Below, piece after piece: positions 34,142 through 43,095 of a stretch of DNA of 64,000 nt (its first letter is position 1; each line of letters starts with the position of its first letter). Location of the stretch: assembly GCA_019745775.1 (NCBI GenBank), contig JAIESR010000006.1, positions 186,001 through 250,000 of the forward strand. Reading direction: 5' to 3'. Below the pieces are notes generated by a model. The model made no database searches and was not told the origin of the DNA. It worked only from the letters and a program-made list of their open reading frames with translations. This stretch comes from Xanthobacteraceae bacterium. Its GTDB lineage: Bacteria; Pseudomonadota; Alphaproteobacteria; Rhizobiales; Xanthobacteraceae. The position numbers and the translations under genes were made by a program.

Positions 34142-36265
34142 ATGGTCGACCGGACCAGTGTCGCGCCGCTGATCGCGATCGATGCCGTGGTCCTGGATAC
34201 CGAGACCACGGGGCTCGACGCCGCGAATGCGCGGGTCATCGAGATCGGCGCCGTCCGGCTGAACGGCGGCCGGATCGCCGACGCACCGCCGCTGCGGTGC
34301 CTGGTGCGGCCCGACATCCCGATCCCGGCAGCCTCGACGCGCATCCACGGCTTCAGCGATGCGGCGGTCTCGGACGCCCCTCGCTTCGCCGCGGTGTGGC
34401 CGGACTTTGCGGGCTATGTCGGCGACACCGTGCTGATCGGCCATTCGATCGGTTTCGACCTCGCGGTGCTGGAGCGGGAGTGCGCCCGCGCCAATATCCC
34501 CTGGCAAAGCCGGCCGAGCCTGTGCACACGCATCCTTTCGCAGATCGCCAATCCGGATCTCGCGGACTTCTCGCTCGATCGTGTCGCCGGCTGGCTTTGC
34601 GTCGAGGCGGCGGAGCGGCATTCGGCGCTTGGCGACGCGATCACGGCGGCCAGGGTGTTCCAGAAGCTCGTGCCGCTGTTGCGCAATCGCGGCATCCGGA
34701 CGCTTGGCGAAGCGATCCGCGCCACCGCGTCGTTGCGACAGCTGATCGACGAGCAGCTGCGCGCCGGCTGGACCGACGTGTCGCGCGTTCACGCGGATCC
34801 GCTTGCCGACTCGGGCCCGCGGATCGATACCTATCCCTACCGCCATCGCGTGCGCGAGATCATGTCGTCGCCGCCGCGCGTCGTCGCGCCAAACATGACG
34901 TTCGACGCCGCGATCAAGCGGATCACCGGGGATAGGATTTCGTCGCTCTATGTGAACGCCGATGAACGGGCGCCGCGCGCCGCCGATACCGGCATCGTGA
35001 CCGAGCGCGATATCCTGCGCGTGCTGGCTGCGCGCGGGGCGGATGCCCTTGCCGACCCGGTAGAGCACGCGATGTCGAAGCCGCTCGCGGTAGTCGATGC
35101 CAATGCGTTCGCCTATGTGGCGATCGGACGGATGAATCGCCTGGGTATCCGGCATCTCGGCGTCGTCGATGACACCGGTACGGTGGTCGGCGCGCTGTCG
35201 GCGCGCGATCTTCTGCGGCTGCGTGCGCAAGGCGCGCTCCTCCTTGGCGACGACATCGGCCATGCCGAGACCGCAGCCGAGCTCGCGCGCGCCTGGGCCA
35301 AGGTCCAGCCGGTCGCCGCCGGCCTGCTCGCTGAAGGCCTCAGCGGACGCGACGTCGCCGCTATCGTGTCGCGCCAGCTCGGTGCGATGACGCGCCGCGC
35401 CGCCGTGCTCGCCGAACGCAAGATGCTGGTGGACGGGCACGGCAAGCCGCCGCAGCCGTACGCGATGGTTGTGCTCGGATCGGCCGGGCGCGGCGAGAGT
35501 CTGCTCGCGACCGACCAGGACAACGCTCTGATCTTTGCGGAAGGGGCGCCCGGCGGCGCCGAGGATCGCTGGTTCGCGGTGCTCGGAGAGCATGTCGCGC
35601 GCATCCTGCATGAAGCGGCCGTTCCCTACTGCAAGGGCGGGATCATGGCGAAGAACCCGGAATGGCGCGGCTCGGTCGCGACCTGGCGCGACCGCATCGA
35701 TCATTGGATCGGCCGTTCCAATCCGCGCGATCTGCTCACTGTCGACATTTTCTTCGACCTCCGATGCGTGCACGGCGACACGCCGATGGCGGAGGCGCTC
35801 TGGCGCGGCGCGTTCGATGCGGCGAAGGGACGGGCGGACTTCGCCAAGCTCCTGGTCGAGGCGGCTGGCGTCGTTCAGCCGGCCCTCGGCTGGTTCGGCC
35901 GTTTCCGGACGGAGCAGGGCCGCCTCGATCTGAAGAAGGCCGGACTGTTCGGCATTGTCGGCGCGGCGCGGGCGCTCGCCATCCGCCATCACGTGGTCGA
36001 GCTGTCGACGCCGGCACGGCTCGACGGCGTGAAGGCGGCGTTGCCTGGCGCCGAGAGCGAGCTCGAAATACTCAAGGATGCCCAGGGTGTCTTCATCGAC
36101 ATGATCCTGGCGCAGCAGCTCGATGATATCGAACACGGCGTTGCGCCGACCAACACGGTCGCGGTCGATCGGCTCACCGGGCGGCAACGCACCCGCCTGC
36201 GCGTCGCGCTGGAGTTGGTCGCGCATCTCAACGACCAGGTGCGCGATCTTCTGTTCAAAAATTGA
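34142..36265 (+). CDS. Exonuclease-CBS-DUF294 nucleotidyltransferase-like protein
   Basis: This 707-residue protein fuses three modules. Residues about 10-185 are a DnaQ-type DEDDh 3'-5' exonuclease with D-T-E-T-T-G (19-24), an I-G-H-S-I-G-F-D block and an H-x-A-x-x-D block. Residues about 235-355 are a CBS pair, a nucleotide-sensing module, with T-G-I-V-T-E-R-D and a second V-V-G-A-L-S-A-R-D block. Residues about 440-600 are a DUF294 nucleotidyltransferase-like region with G-S-A-G-R-G-E-S and D-Q-D-N-A-L, the GlnD-like metal motif, followed by the DUF294 C-terminal part. DUF294 proteins usually pair with CBS; the exonuclease addition is less common. Cytoplasmic, no signal. It is divergent from the DapA-like gene across 94 bases. 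The role is unknown. Confidence 0.86.
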   Translation: MVDRTSVAPLIAIDAVVLDTETTGLDAANARVIEIGAVRLNGGRIADAPPLRCLVRPDIPIPAASTRIHGFSDAAVSDAPRFAAVWPDFAGYVGDTVLIGHSIGFDLAVLERECARANIPWQSRPSLCTRILSQIANPDLADFSLDRVAGWLCVEAAERHSALGDAITAARVFQKLVPLLRNRGIRTLGEAIRATASLRQLIDEQLRAGWTDVSRVHADPLADSGPRIDTYPYRHRVREIMSSPPRVVAPNMTFDAAIKRITGDRISSLYVNADERAPRAADTGIVTERDILRVLAARGADALADPVEHAMSKPLAVVDANAFAYVAIGRMNRLGIRHLGVVDDTGTVVGALSARDLLRLRAQGALLLGDDIGHAETAAELARAWAKVQPVAAGLLAEGLSGRDVAAIVSRQLGAMTRRAAVLAERKMLVDGHGKPPQPYAMVVLGSAGRGESLLATDQDNALIFAEGAPGGAEDRWFAVLGEHVARILHEAAVPYCKGGIMAKNPEWRGSVATWRDRIDHWIGRSNPRDLLTVDIFFDLRCVHGDTPMAEALWRGAFDAAKGRADFAKLLVEAAGVVQPALGWFGRFRTEQGRLDLKKAGLFGIVGAARALAIRHHVVELSTPARLDGVKAALPGAESELEILKDAQGVFIDMILAQQLDDIEHGVAPTNTVAVDRLTGRQRTRLRVALELVAHLNDQVRDLLFKN

Positions 36266-36277
36266 GACGTGGCTGAC

Positions 36278-37651
36278 CTACGTCAGGAAGTACCCCTCCT
36301 GAATCGCCCGCACGTAGAAATCGATCACCGGCGGCGCGATGCCGAGCGGCAGGCCGTCCTCCGCCTTCTGGTAGGTGTGCACGCCCGCGCCCCACTGCAC
36401 CACGCGCACCTTCGGGGCCGGGTTGATCGTCGCGAACATCGGCAGCACCACCTCGCGATAGACGTCCGGCGAGTGGTCGCGGCTGTCCTTGGAGATGCAG
36501 AACAAGACGGGCGGCACGGGCTTCGCGCCCGGGCCGGTCTGCGGGTAGGGGAAGCCGAGATAGTGCTGCACCAGCGCCTCGGTGCGCTCGTCCGACAGCT
36601 TCATCCGTGCAGCGGCCGCGCGCGCGGCGGCCTCGAGCGACGCGCGGATATTGTGGGCGATGATGTACTCGGCCTTGAACTGCGGCCGCGCCTTGGTCCT
36701 GTCCCACCAGTCGAGGATGTCCTCCATCAGCCATGGCAGCCGCATCAGCGCCTGCGGCCCTTCCTGCCCGAGCGCCTCGGGTCCCGCATAGCGCGCGCGA
36801 TCGCGCCACGTGCGGATGTAGAGCTCGTTGAACGGATCGGTGCGCGGCGCCTTCTTGGTGGTCACGCGCGCATGGCCCGCGACCTTGCCGAGCGCGCCCG
36901 ACCAGTTGTGCTGCTCTTCCTGAATGAAGCCGAACGGCGAATTCTCGACCGCGATCATGCCCGCGACGTTCGGCACGCGCTGCGAGATCATGAACACCAT
37001 CGGGCCGCCGGTCGAATGGCCGGTGAGGTAGATCGAGCACTCGCCGGGCGGGAAATGCCGCTGCATGGCGTCCTTCATGCCAAGCTCGAACGCCACCGGC
37101 CATGCCGCCATGCGGTCGTAGAAGATCGTGCCCGGCTTGGCGCGCGCAACAGTACGAGTGCCGTAGCGCATGCGCATCGACGTGTCGCGCACCACCTCGT
37201 ATTGATCGCGTGTGATATGCTCGCCATCGAGCCAGATCGGCGTGCGCACGGTGCCGTCGGGATTGATGGTGTCGCCCGGCCAATCGCGCGACGGATCGTC
37301 GAGATAGAGCCGGCCGGGAAACGTCATCGCCACGGCCTTGCAGCCGAACTTGCCGGCGAACAGCCTGGCCATCGGCTCCATCGATTTGTAGTCGCCGGAG
37401 CCGCCGTGCAGCAGGAAGATGCCGATCTTGTTGCCATCCGCGCCGCGCGCGGTCTGCGAAGGGTCCTCCGGCTCGTAGACCATCACGCCCATGTCCCAGT
37501 CGAGCCCGAGCGCGTGGATGCGGAAAATGTCCTCGGTCTGCTTCAGGGGCAAATCGGGCATCGCCAGCACCGCATCCGAGCGCGCGATGGTCTCCTCACG
37601 TGAGATTTGCTCCGGCGGCTGCCAGTCGCTTTTCTTTGGCTGGATATTCAT
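36278..37651 (-). CDS. Alpha/beta hydrolase, large form
   Basis: The ATG at 37651 has AAGG eight bases upstream; the frame is open further upstream but through non-coding-looking sequence. The 457-residue protein has L-L-H-G-G-S-G (80-86), a G-H-S-T-G-G nucleophile elbow with Ser213, and a C-terminal region with W-G-A-G-V-H-T where a catalytic His would be expected. It is longer than ordinary single-domain hydrolases, with an extended N-terminus of about 75 residues. No signal peptide is seen. It is divergent from a TctC gene at 37749 across 97 bases, and convergent with the DUF294 gene across 12 bases. Confidence 0.83.
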   Translation of the reverse strand: MNIQPKKSDWQPPEQISREETIARSDAVLAMPDLPLKQTEDIFRIHALGLDWDMGVMVYEPEDPSQTARGADGNKIGIFLLHGGSGDYKSMEPMARLFAGKFGCKAVAMTFPGRLYLDDPSRDWPGDTINPDGTVRTPIWLDGEHITRDQYEVVRDTSMRMRYGTRTVARAKPGTIFYDRMAAWPVAFELGMKDAMQRHFPPGECSIYLTGHSTGGPMVFMISQRVPNVAGMIAVENSPFGFIQEEQHNWSGALGKVAGHARVTTKKAPRTDPFNELYIRTWRDRARYAGPEALGQEGPQALMRLPWLMEDILDWWDRTKARPQFKAEYIIAHNIRASLEAAARAAAARMKLSDERTEALVQHYLGFPYPQTGPGAKPVPPVLFCISKDSRDHSPDVYREVVLPMFATINPAPKVRVVQWGAGVHTYQKAEDGLPLGIAPPVIDFYVRAIQEGYFLT

Positions 37652-37748
37652 GCGTTTGGCCTTTCGACGGGAATTATCAGGCCTATGTCGCGGCGTGGCA
37701 ATCGGGGTTAGTATCGATGGGCTGGGATCGGGCTCGGAAGGTGAACCC

Positions 37749-38798
37749 ATGAGGCGACCTTGCATGCGGCGTCTGTTTGGCGTGGCAGCGATCGCGTTCG
37801 TATCGGTCGCGGCGCCGGCACAGGCGCAGCCGGCGGATGAATTCTTTCGCAACAAGCGCGAGCTGATCTTCATCACCAGCTCCAATGTCGGCGGCGGCTA
37901 CGATAGCTATTCGCGCCTGCTTGCGCGCTACCTCACCAAGTACCTGCCGGGTAATCCGCGCTACGTCGTGCAGAACATGCTCGGCGGCGGCGGCATCCGT
38001 GCCGCCAATTTCCTCTACAACGTCGCCCCCAAGGACGGCTCGGTGATCGGGCTGATCGATCGCGGCATGCCGACGGCGCCGCTGCTCTACGGCGACAAAT
38101 CGCAGGCGCGCTTCGAGGCCGTGAAATATGCCTGGATCGGCAGCCTGATGCGTGAGACCGGCATGGGAGTGGTCGCGGCACGGTCGCGCGTTAAATCGAT
38201 CGAAGACGCCAAGGTCCATCAGATTCATTTCGGCGCCACCGGGCCGGAGACCGATCCGGCGATGTATGCGCGGCTGGTAAACGAGCTCGTCGGCACCAGG
38301 ATCCGCGTGATCAACGGCTACAAGGGCCAGCCCGAGCAGTTCCAGGCGGTCGAGCGTGGCGAGCTCGACGGGCTGTTCATGAGCGGCTGGTCCGGTCCCG
38401 GCCGCGCCTATGTGCGCGACCAGATCGGGCGCGACCAGATGCGTCTGCTGGTGCAGATGGCGCCTACCCGCGATCCCGATCACAAGGAGACGCCGACGCT
38501 GCTCGACCTCGTATCGGCGCCCGAGGATCGCGCGATCGTCGAGCTGCAGCTCGACCGCGTCGCCATTGGCCGGCCGGTCATCGGGCCGCCGGACGTGCCC
38601 GCCGACCGCATCGCGATGCTGCGGGTCGCTTTCAACATGGCGGTCGCCGATCCGGAGTTCCTCAAGGAGGCCTCGCTCCAGCGGCTGGCCATCGATCCGA
38701 TGAACGGCAACGACGCGGAGGACCTGATCAATCGGCTCTACCGGACGCCGGCGCCGGTGATCGATCGCCTGCGCAAGATCGTCCAGGTCACGGAGTAG
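37749..38798 (+). CDS. TctC/Bug family periplasmic binding protein
   Basis: I start at the ATG at 37749, where AAGG lies eight bases upstream; the open frame extends to 37491 over the neighbouring gene. The 349-residue product has a signal peptide ending near A-Q-A-Q (about residue 26), then the opening F-F-R-N-K-R-E-L, S-S-N-V-G-G-G-Y-D-S, M-L-G-G-G-G-I (about 79) and G-Y-K-G-Q-P-E. It is the long subtype. The first loop has N-V-G-G-G-Y where others have Y-P-A-G-G, an altered pocket entry. Its divergent neighbour is the large alpha/beta hydrolase. Confidence 0.85.
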   Translation: MRRPCMRRLFGVAAIAFVSVAAPAQAQPADEFFRNKRELIFITSSNVGGGYDSYSRLLARYLTKYLPGNPRYVVQNMLGGGGIRAANFLYNVAPKDGSVIGLIDRGMPTAPLLYGDKSQARFEAVKYAWIGSLMRETGMGVVAARSRVKSIEDAKVHQIHFGATGPETDPAMYARLVNELVGTRIRVINGYKGQPEQFQAVERGELDGLFMSGWSGPGRAYVRDQIGRDQMRLLVQMAPTRDPDHKETPTLLDLVSAPEDRAIVELQLDRVAIGRPVIGPPDVPADRIAMLRVAFNMAVADPEFLKEASLQRLAIDPMNGNDAEDLINRLYRTPAPVIDRLRKIVQVTE

Positions 38799-38856
38799 CG
38801 CATGGTCCCGAAAAGTGGAAACCGGTTTTCGGACAAGATCATGCGCAACATAAATG

Positions 38857-38900
38857 GCTGGGCTGTGATCCAGTTAGGTTGAATTGGATCACGGCCCAGC
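38857..38900. terminator. Long hairpin between convergent genes
   Basis: GCTGGGCTGTGATCCA (38857-38872) pairs with TGGATCACGGCCCAGC (38885-38900) with a single G-T wobble and a 12-base loop. It overlaps the stop of the flavin monooxygenase at 38889 and lies 58 bases after the TctC stop, so it probably terminates both. No strong T run is present. Confidence 0.65.
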
Positions 38901-40085
38901 GCCGAGCTCCCTGGCGCGGGCGAGCGACGCGATCATCGACACCCGCATCAGGTAGTCGCGCGTCCGCTGCGGGTCGGCTGCGATCGCTTCCAGCGTCGCC
39001 TTGAATGCGATCCCGTCAGACTCGAGATTCCGCTTGTTCTGGATCGTGTACTGCTGAATGTATTCGAGGGTCACCAGCCGCCGTTCCCGATCGAACAGAT
39101 CAAGCTCGGAGTCGGGGCTCCTTCCGTGCCAGGCGTCGGCCAGCCTCGTGGTCAGGTTGATCGCGTCGTGGATGCCGCCGTTCATGCCCATGCCGCCGAG
39201 CGGATTGTTGATGTGCGCGGCATCGCCGATCAGGAACGAACGGCCGAGCCGCATGGTCTTCGCGACCCGCTGATGCACGCGGTAGAGCGTGGTGTGCGCG
39301 ATCTCGTAGTCCGAGAGGCCGGGAACGATCGTCGCCATCAGCGACTGCGCGAAGGCAGGTGTCAGAGCGGCCTCGTCGTTCTCGTCGGGCGACACTGGAA
39401 ACATCACGCGCCAGAGGCCGGGAATCTGCAGCAGGAATCGCCAGCGTTGCGGATCGGCGACATAGCTCACCGGTGCGAGGCCTTCGATCGCGCGGCAGAA
39501 GTCGAACGGCGTGCTGATCACCAGGAAGCGGTCCGGCCAGGTGAAACCCTCGAAGTCGATGCCGAGTGAGCGTCGCACGTCACTGCGCGCGCCGTCGGCC
39601 CCGATGAGATAGCGGCCGGTTTGGGTCTCGGTTTTGCCGTCACGTTCGATCGTGATGGTGACGCCGTTTTCATCCTGGCCGACCTGCTCGACGGCGCTGT
39701 TGAACGCCAGTTGGAAACCGGGTTGGCCGTTCAATTGCTCATAGAGGATGCGCGTGAGCCGCGACTGCTCGCACTGCAGCCGGTAGGGATGAGCGGTCGC
39801 ATCTGCGATCGCGCCGAAGTCGAATTGCGCGAGGACGCCGTGCCGCATGGTGCGGTACTGGAATTTCGGCGCGGTCAGGCCGTGCGCGATCAGCGGCTTG
39901 GCAGCGCCCAGCGCGTCGAGCATATCGAGCGTCGGCGGATGGAAGGTCGAGGCTCGCGACTCCGTCGAGAGATCGCTGCCGGCCTCGAGCACCGTCACCG
40001 GCACGCCGTTACGGACCAGATTGGCCGCGGCCGTGAGCCCGACCGGACCCGCGCCCGCGATCAAGACACGCTCTTCGGATGTCAT
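38889..40085 (-). CDS. FAD-dependent aromatic hydroxylase-type monooxygenase (first copy)
   Basis: The 398-residue enzyme (ATG at 40085) is a group A flavin monooxygenase. It has G-A-G-P-V-G-L (9-15), the E-A-G-S-D acidic end of the ADP-binding fold, a central G-A-D-G-A-R-S-D-V-R block (about 163-172) and the C-terminal F-L-I-G-D-A-A-H-I-N-N-P block (about 280-291). The sequence F-H-P-P-T-L-D-M-L is shared with the second copy at 45178, so the two are paralogues. They hydroxylate aromatic rings or similar substrates with NAD(P)H. It is followed on the same strand, upstream in transcription, by a TctC gene 27 bases away, forming a transport-plus-hydroxylase pair. Confidence 0.87.
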   Translation of the reverse strand: MTSEERVLIAGAGPVGLTAAANLVRNGVPVTVLEAGSDLSTESRASTFHPPTLDMLDALGAAKPLIAHGLTAPKFQYRTMRHGVLAQFDFGAIADATAHPYRLQCEQSRLTRILYEQLNGQPGFQLAFNSAVEQVGQDENGVTITIERDGKTETQTGRYLIGADGARSDVRRSLGIDFEGFTWPDRFLVISTPFDFCRAIEGLAPVSYVADPQRWRFLLQIPGLWRVMFPVSPDENDEAALTPAFAQSLMATIVPGLSDYEIAHTTLYRVHQRVAKTMRLGRSFLIGDAAHINNPLGGMGMNGGIHDAINLTTRLADAWHGRSPDSELDLFDRERRLVTLEYIQQYTIQNKRNLESDGIAFKATLEAIAADPQRTRDYLMRVSMIASLARARELGAGP

Positions 40086-40112
40086 TCCCGGATTGTGCCC
40101 GCCGCCTGACAA

Positions 40113-41090
40113 TCACTCAATGCGCGCGATGCCGGCTTTGGTGATGACGTCGCGATAGAGCACGATCTCGTCGGCGTGGAATTTCTTCGCAGCGTCGAGT
40201 GAGAGCGCGATCGGCGCGGCGCCGGCCTTCGCGAAGGCCTGGCGGACTCCGGGGTCCTTGAGGGCCTCGGCCAATTCCTTGTTCAGCCGCTCGAGGATCG
40301 GACGCGGCGTACCGCCCGGCGCAGCCAGGGCGAACCAGCCGGCAATCTTGTACTCGGGCAGGCCGGCCTCAGTCGTGGTCGGCGCATCGGGCAATGCCGC
40401 GAGGCGCTCGTTGCCGGCGACCCCCAACACCTTGGCGCCGCCGGCCTGGATCGGCGCCGACACGTTCGGGAACCACTGAAAACCGAGCGGCACCGTGCCT
40501 GCAATCAGGTCGGGACCATATTGCGCGATGTTGCGATAGGGCACGTGGGTGAGCTTGGTGCCGGTGACCTGGGCGAAATATTCGCCGGCGAGATGCTGCG
40601 AGCTGCCGATACCGACCGAGCCATAGTTGAGCGTGCCCGGTTTGGCCTTGGCCTGCGCGACCAGTTCCTTGAGCGAGTTGATCTTCGCGGCGGTACTGGC
40701 GACGACGACGATCGTGAAGCCCGCGAATGGCGAGATGATCTCGAGGTCCTTGTATGGATCGTAACCGAGATTCTTGTAGAGGTAGATGTTCGCCGCGATC
40801 GGCCCTGACCCGGCGCCGACCAGGGTGTAGCCGTCGGGCGCGGCCCGCGCCGCCGCCATGGTGCCGGAGTTGCCGCCGGCGCCGGGACGGTTCTCGACGA
40901 TGATCGGCTGTCCCAACGACTTGGACATCCGCTCCAGCATGATACGGCTGACCACGTCGCTGGCGCTGCCGCCGGCGAACGGGATGATCGTCGTGATCGG
41001 ACGTGATGGATAGGTCTGCGCATTCGCCGCGCCGGCGAGTATCGCGGGAAAAACCATTCCGAGAATGAGTCTTGCTGCAATCGTCTTCAT
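40113..41090 (-). CDS. TctC/Bug family periplasmic binding protein
   Basis: This 325-residue protein has a signal peptide ending at A-N-A-Q (about residue 25) followed by T-Y-P-S-R-P-I-T-T-I-I-P-F-A-G-G-S-A-S-D, the short-subtype Bug opening, then E-N-R-P-G-A-G-G-N and, near residue 180, V-P-Y-R-N. It is transcribed into the flavin monooxygenase gene 27 bases downstream, so the ligand may be the aromatic acid or ester that the monooxygenase handles. No membrane transporter component is nearby. The start is unambiguous from the signal peptide. Confidence 0.88.
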   Translation of the reverse strand: MKTIAARLILGMVFPAILAGAANAQTYPSRPITTIIPFAGGSASDVVSRIMLERMSKSLGQPIIVENRPGAGGNSGTMAAARAAPDGYTLVGAGSGPIAANIYLYKNLGYDPYKDLEIISPFAGFTIVVVASTAAKINSLKELVAQAKAKPGTLNYGSVGIGSSQHLAGEYFAQVTGTKLTHVPYRNIAQYGPDLIAGTVPLGFQWFPNVSAPIQAGGAKVLGVAGNERLAALPDAPTTTEAGLPEYKIAGWFALAAPGGTPRPILERLNKELAEALKDPGVRQAFAKAGAAPIALSLDAAKKFHADEIVLYRDVITKAGIARIE

Positions 41091-41217
41091 CGATCATGTC
41101 CTAGGTTGAACGTCAGGGTACTCGCGGCCATCGTTGAAAGCATAGCATCTCCCGCCGTGTTGAGGAGGCGGTTGGTTGTGCGTCGGGCGAGCGGCGAAAG
41201 GACGCGTGGCGCACAGC

Positions 41218-41730
41218 TCACGCGCCGGCTGCCGCGCGCTGCGCCGCGAAGCGCTTCTCGAGATGCGGCACGAGGCCGCCATCCGCGATCATGTCCAGCA
41301 GGAATTGCGGGAGGGGGGAGGCCGCGAGGGCCACGCCGCGGGTCTTGTTGTGCACGGCGCCGGTGGCGGCGTCGACGCTGATGAGATCGCCCATGCCGAT
41401 CTGGCCGACATCCGCGCACACCAGCACCGGCAGGCCGAAGTTGAGTGCATTGCGATAAAAGATGCCGCCATAGGAACGTGCCAGCACGGCGGCGACGCCG
41501 AGATGCTTGAGCGCTTCTGCGGCCTGTTCGCGCGACGACCCGATACCGAAGCCCTGGCCGGCCACCACGACGTCGCCGGCCTTCACGTTACGTGCGAAAT
41601 CCGGATCGACCGATTCCAGGCAATGCTCGGCGATCGTCGCGATCGGGTGCTTCATATAGATGCCGGGCGCCAGCATGTCGGTGTTGATGCCGTCGCCATA
41701 GACGAACGCTCGTCCGGACTGCGCGCTCAT
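41218..41730 (-). CDS. Aconitase-family small subunit (LeuD/DmdB-like)
   Basis: The 170-residue protein is the swivel-domain subunit of a heterodimeric hydro-lyase. Family marks are D-G-I-N-T-D (13-18), the G-Q-G-F-G-I-G-S-S-R-E-Q-A block (about 58-70) and R-S-Y-G-G-I-F-Y-R-N. It overlaps the large subunit stop by four bases (ATGA), so the two are translationally coupled. The size fits the 3-isopropylmalate dehydratase/homoaconitase small subunits of the archaeal-type group and also 2,3-dimethylmalate dehydratase DmdB. Which reaction it serves is inferred from the PEP-mutase-family lyase that starts just upstream of the large subunit. Confidence 0.85.
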   Translation of the reverse strand: MSAQSGRAFVYGDGINTDMLAPGIYMKHPIATIAEHCLESVDPDFARNVKAGDVVVAGQGFGIGSSREQAAEALKHLGVAAVLARSYGGIFYRNALNFGLPVLVCADVGQIGMGDLISVDAATGAVHNKTRGVALAASPLPQFLLDMIADGGLVPHLEKRFAAQRAAAGA

Positions 41731-42989
41731 GACAGCATCTCGCGCGGATCGCAGATGCGCCCGCGCACGGCGGACGCCGCGACCGTATAGGGCGAGCCGA
41801 GATAGATGTTGGCGCTGGCCGTGCCCATGCGGCCCTTGAAATTGCGCGCGATCGACGAGATGCAGGTCACGTTTTCCGCAAGCGTGCCGTTGTAGCCGGC
41901 GCACATGCCGCAGGCGTTCGGCAGCAGCGTTGCGCCGGCGTCGACCAGAATTTGCAGCGTGCCCTCGTTCGCCGCCGCCTCCTGATCGCGACGTGACGCC
42001 GGCGCGACCAGGAGCGACACGCCGGGATCGACCTTGCGGCCCTTGAGCACGGAAGCCGCCATCCGCAGGTCGACGAGCTTGGCGCCGGTGCAGGCGCCGA
42101 TATGCGCGACGTCGATCTTGACCCGGCCGTGGTCCGCCACCGGCGCGGCATTGGCGGGGCTGTGCGGGGCCGCGACCTGCGGCGAGAGCGCCGATGCATC
42201 GAAGCGGTGGTGCTCCGAAGGCGCCGCGTCGGCATCCGATTGCCATTGCGCGATATCACCCGGCTCCGCGCCGGCGGCGCGGATGAACGCGGCGGTCGTT
42301 TCGTCCGGGTCGCACAGCCCGGTCTGTCCGCCGAGTTCCGCCGTCATGTTGGAGAGCGTCATGCGCTCCTGCATCGGCAGTGCGCCGATCGCCTCGCCGC
42401 GGAAGTGCACGGCCTGGGTGCGTCCGCCTTCCATGCCGAGTTGTCCGCAGAGGAACAGCATCACGTCCTTGGCGACGACGCATGGTCCGAATTTTCCGCG
42501 CCATTCGATCTCGATCGTCTCCGGCACGCTGAGCCAGATTTCGCCGGTCGCGAGCACGCCTGCCATCTCGGTCGCGCCGATCCCGAACATGTAGGCGCCG
42601 AACGCGCCGCCGGTCGGCGAATGGCTGTCGCCGCCGACCACGAACATGCCAGGCTTGAGGTGGCCGCGCTCCGGCAGCACGACGTGGCAGATGCCTTCGC
42701 TGTCGTAGAAGCCGCCCAGCTTGTTCTCGGCCGCGAACTGGCGGGTGACCTCGCCGATGCGCCGCGTCTCGTCGTCGCCCGCCGGCACGTAATGGTCGCT
42801 GATGAGGACGACCTTGCTCGGGTCCCAGAGTCCCACGCCGAAGCGCTTGAGGATCGGCGCCACGCGGCGCGGTCCGCCGGAATCATGGATCATGGCGAGG
42901 TCGACCGCGCAGGTGACGATCTCGCCCGGCGTGACGCGTTCGCGTCCGGCCGCGCGGGCGACGATTTTTTCCGCCAGCGTCATCGCCAT
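41727..42989 (-). CDS. Aconitase-family large subunit (LeuC/DmdA-like)
   Basis: I start at ATG 42989 (GAGG eight bases upstream), giving 420 residues. The [4Fe-4S] cluster cysteines are Cys300 in H-I-G-A-C-T-G and Cys360 and Cys363 in N-A-C-G-M-C-A-G-Y. Other marks are V-G-G-D-S-H-S-P-T-G-G-A-F-G (118-131) and G-A-T-E-M-A. At 420 residues it is of the LeuC2/homoaconitase-like short type, the type that includes dimethylmaleate hydratase (DmdA). It diverges from the PEP-mutase-family gene across 106 bases, a combination matching the DmdAB hydratase and dimethylmalate lyase pair of nicotinate degradation. Isopropylmalate or methylcitrate-type hydration remains possible. Confidence 0.87.
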   Translation of the reverse strand: MAMTLAEKIVARAAGRERVTPGEIVTCAVDLAMIHDSGGPRRVAPILKRFGVGLWDPSKVVLISDHYVPAGDDETRRIGEVTRQFAAENKLGGFYDSEGICHVVLPERGHLKPGMFVVGGDSHSPTGGAFGAYMFGIGATEMAGVLATGEIWLSVPETIEIEWRGKFGPCVVAKDVMLFLCGQLGMEGGRTQAVHFRGEAIGALPMQERMTLSNMTAELGGQTGLCDPDETTAAFIRAAGAEPGDIAQWQSDADAAPSEHHRFDASALSPQVAAPHSPANAAPVADHGRVKIDVAHIGACTGAKLVDLRMAASVLKGRKVDPGVSLLVAPASRRDQEAAANEGTLQILVDAGATLLPNACGMCAGYNGTLAENVTCISSIARNFKGRMGTASANIYLGSPYTVAASAVRGRICDPREMLS

Positions 42990-43095
42990 CGAATGTGCCT
43001 CACATGTGCTTGTGCCGCAGGGCGGCCGCTTGCGGGTTGTCGCGCAATCATAATACAACAAGATCGATCCGGAAATCGGCGCGGGACACGGCATT

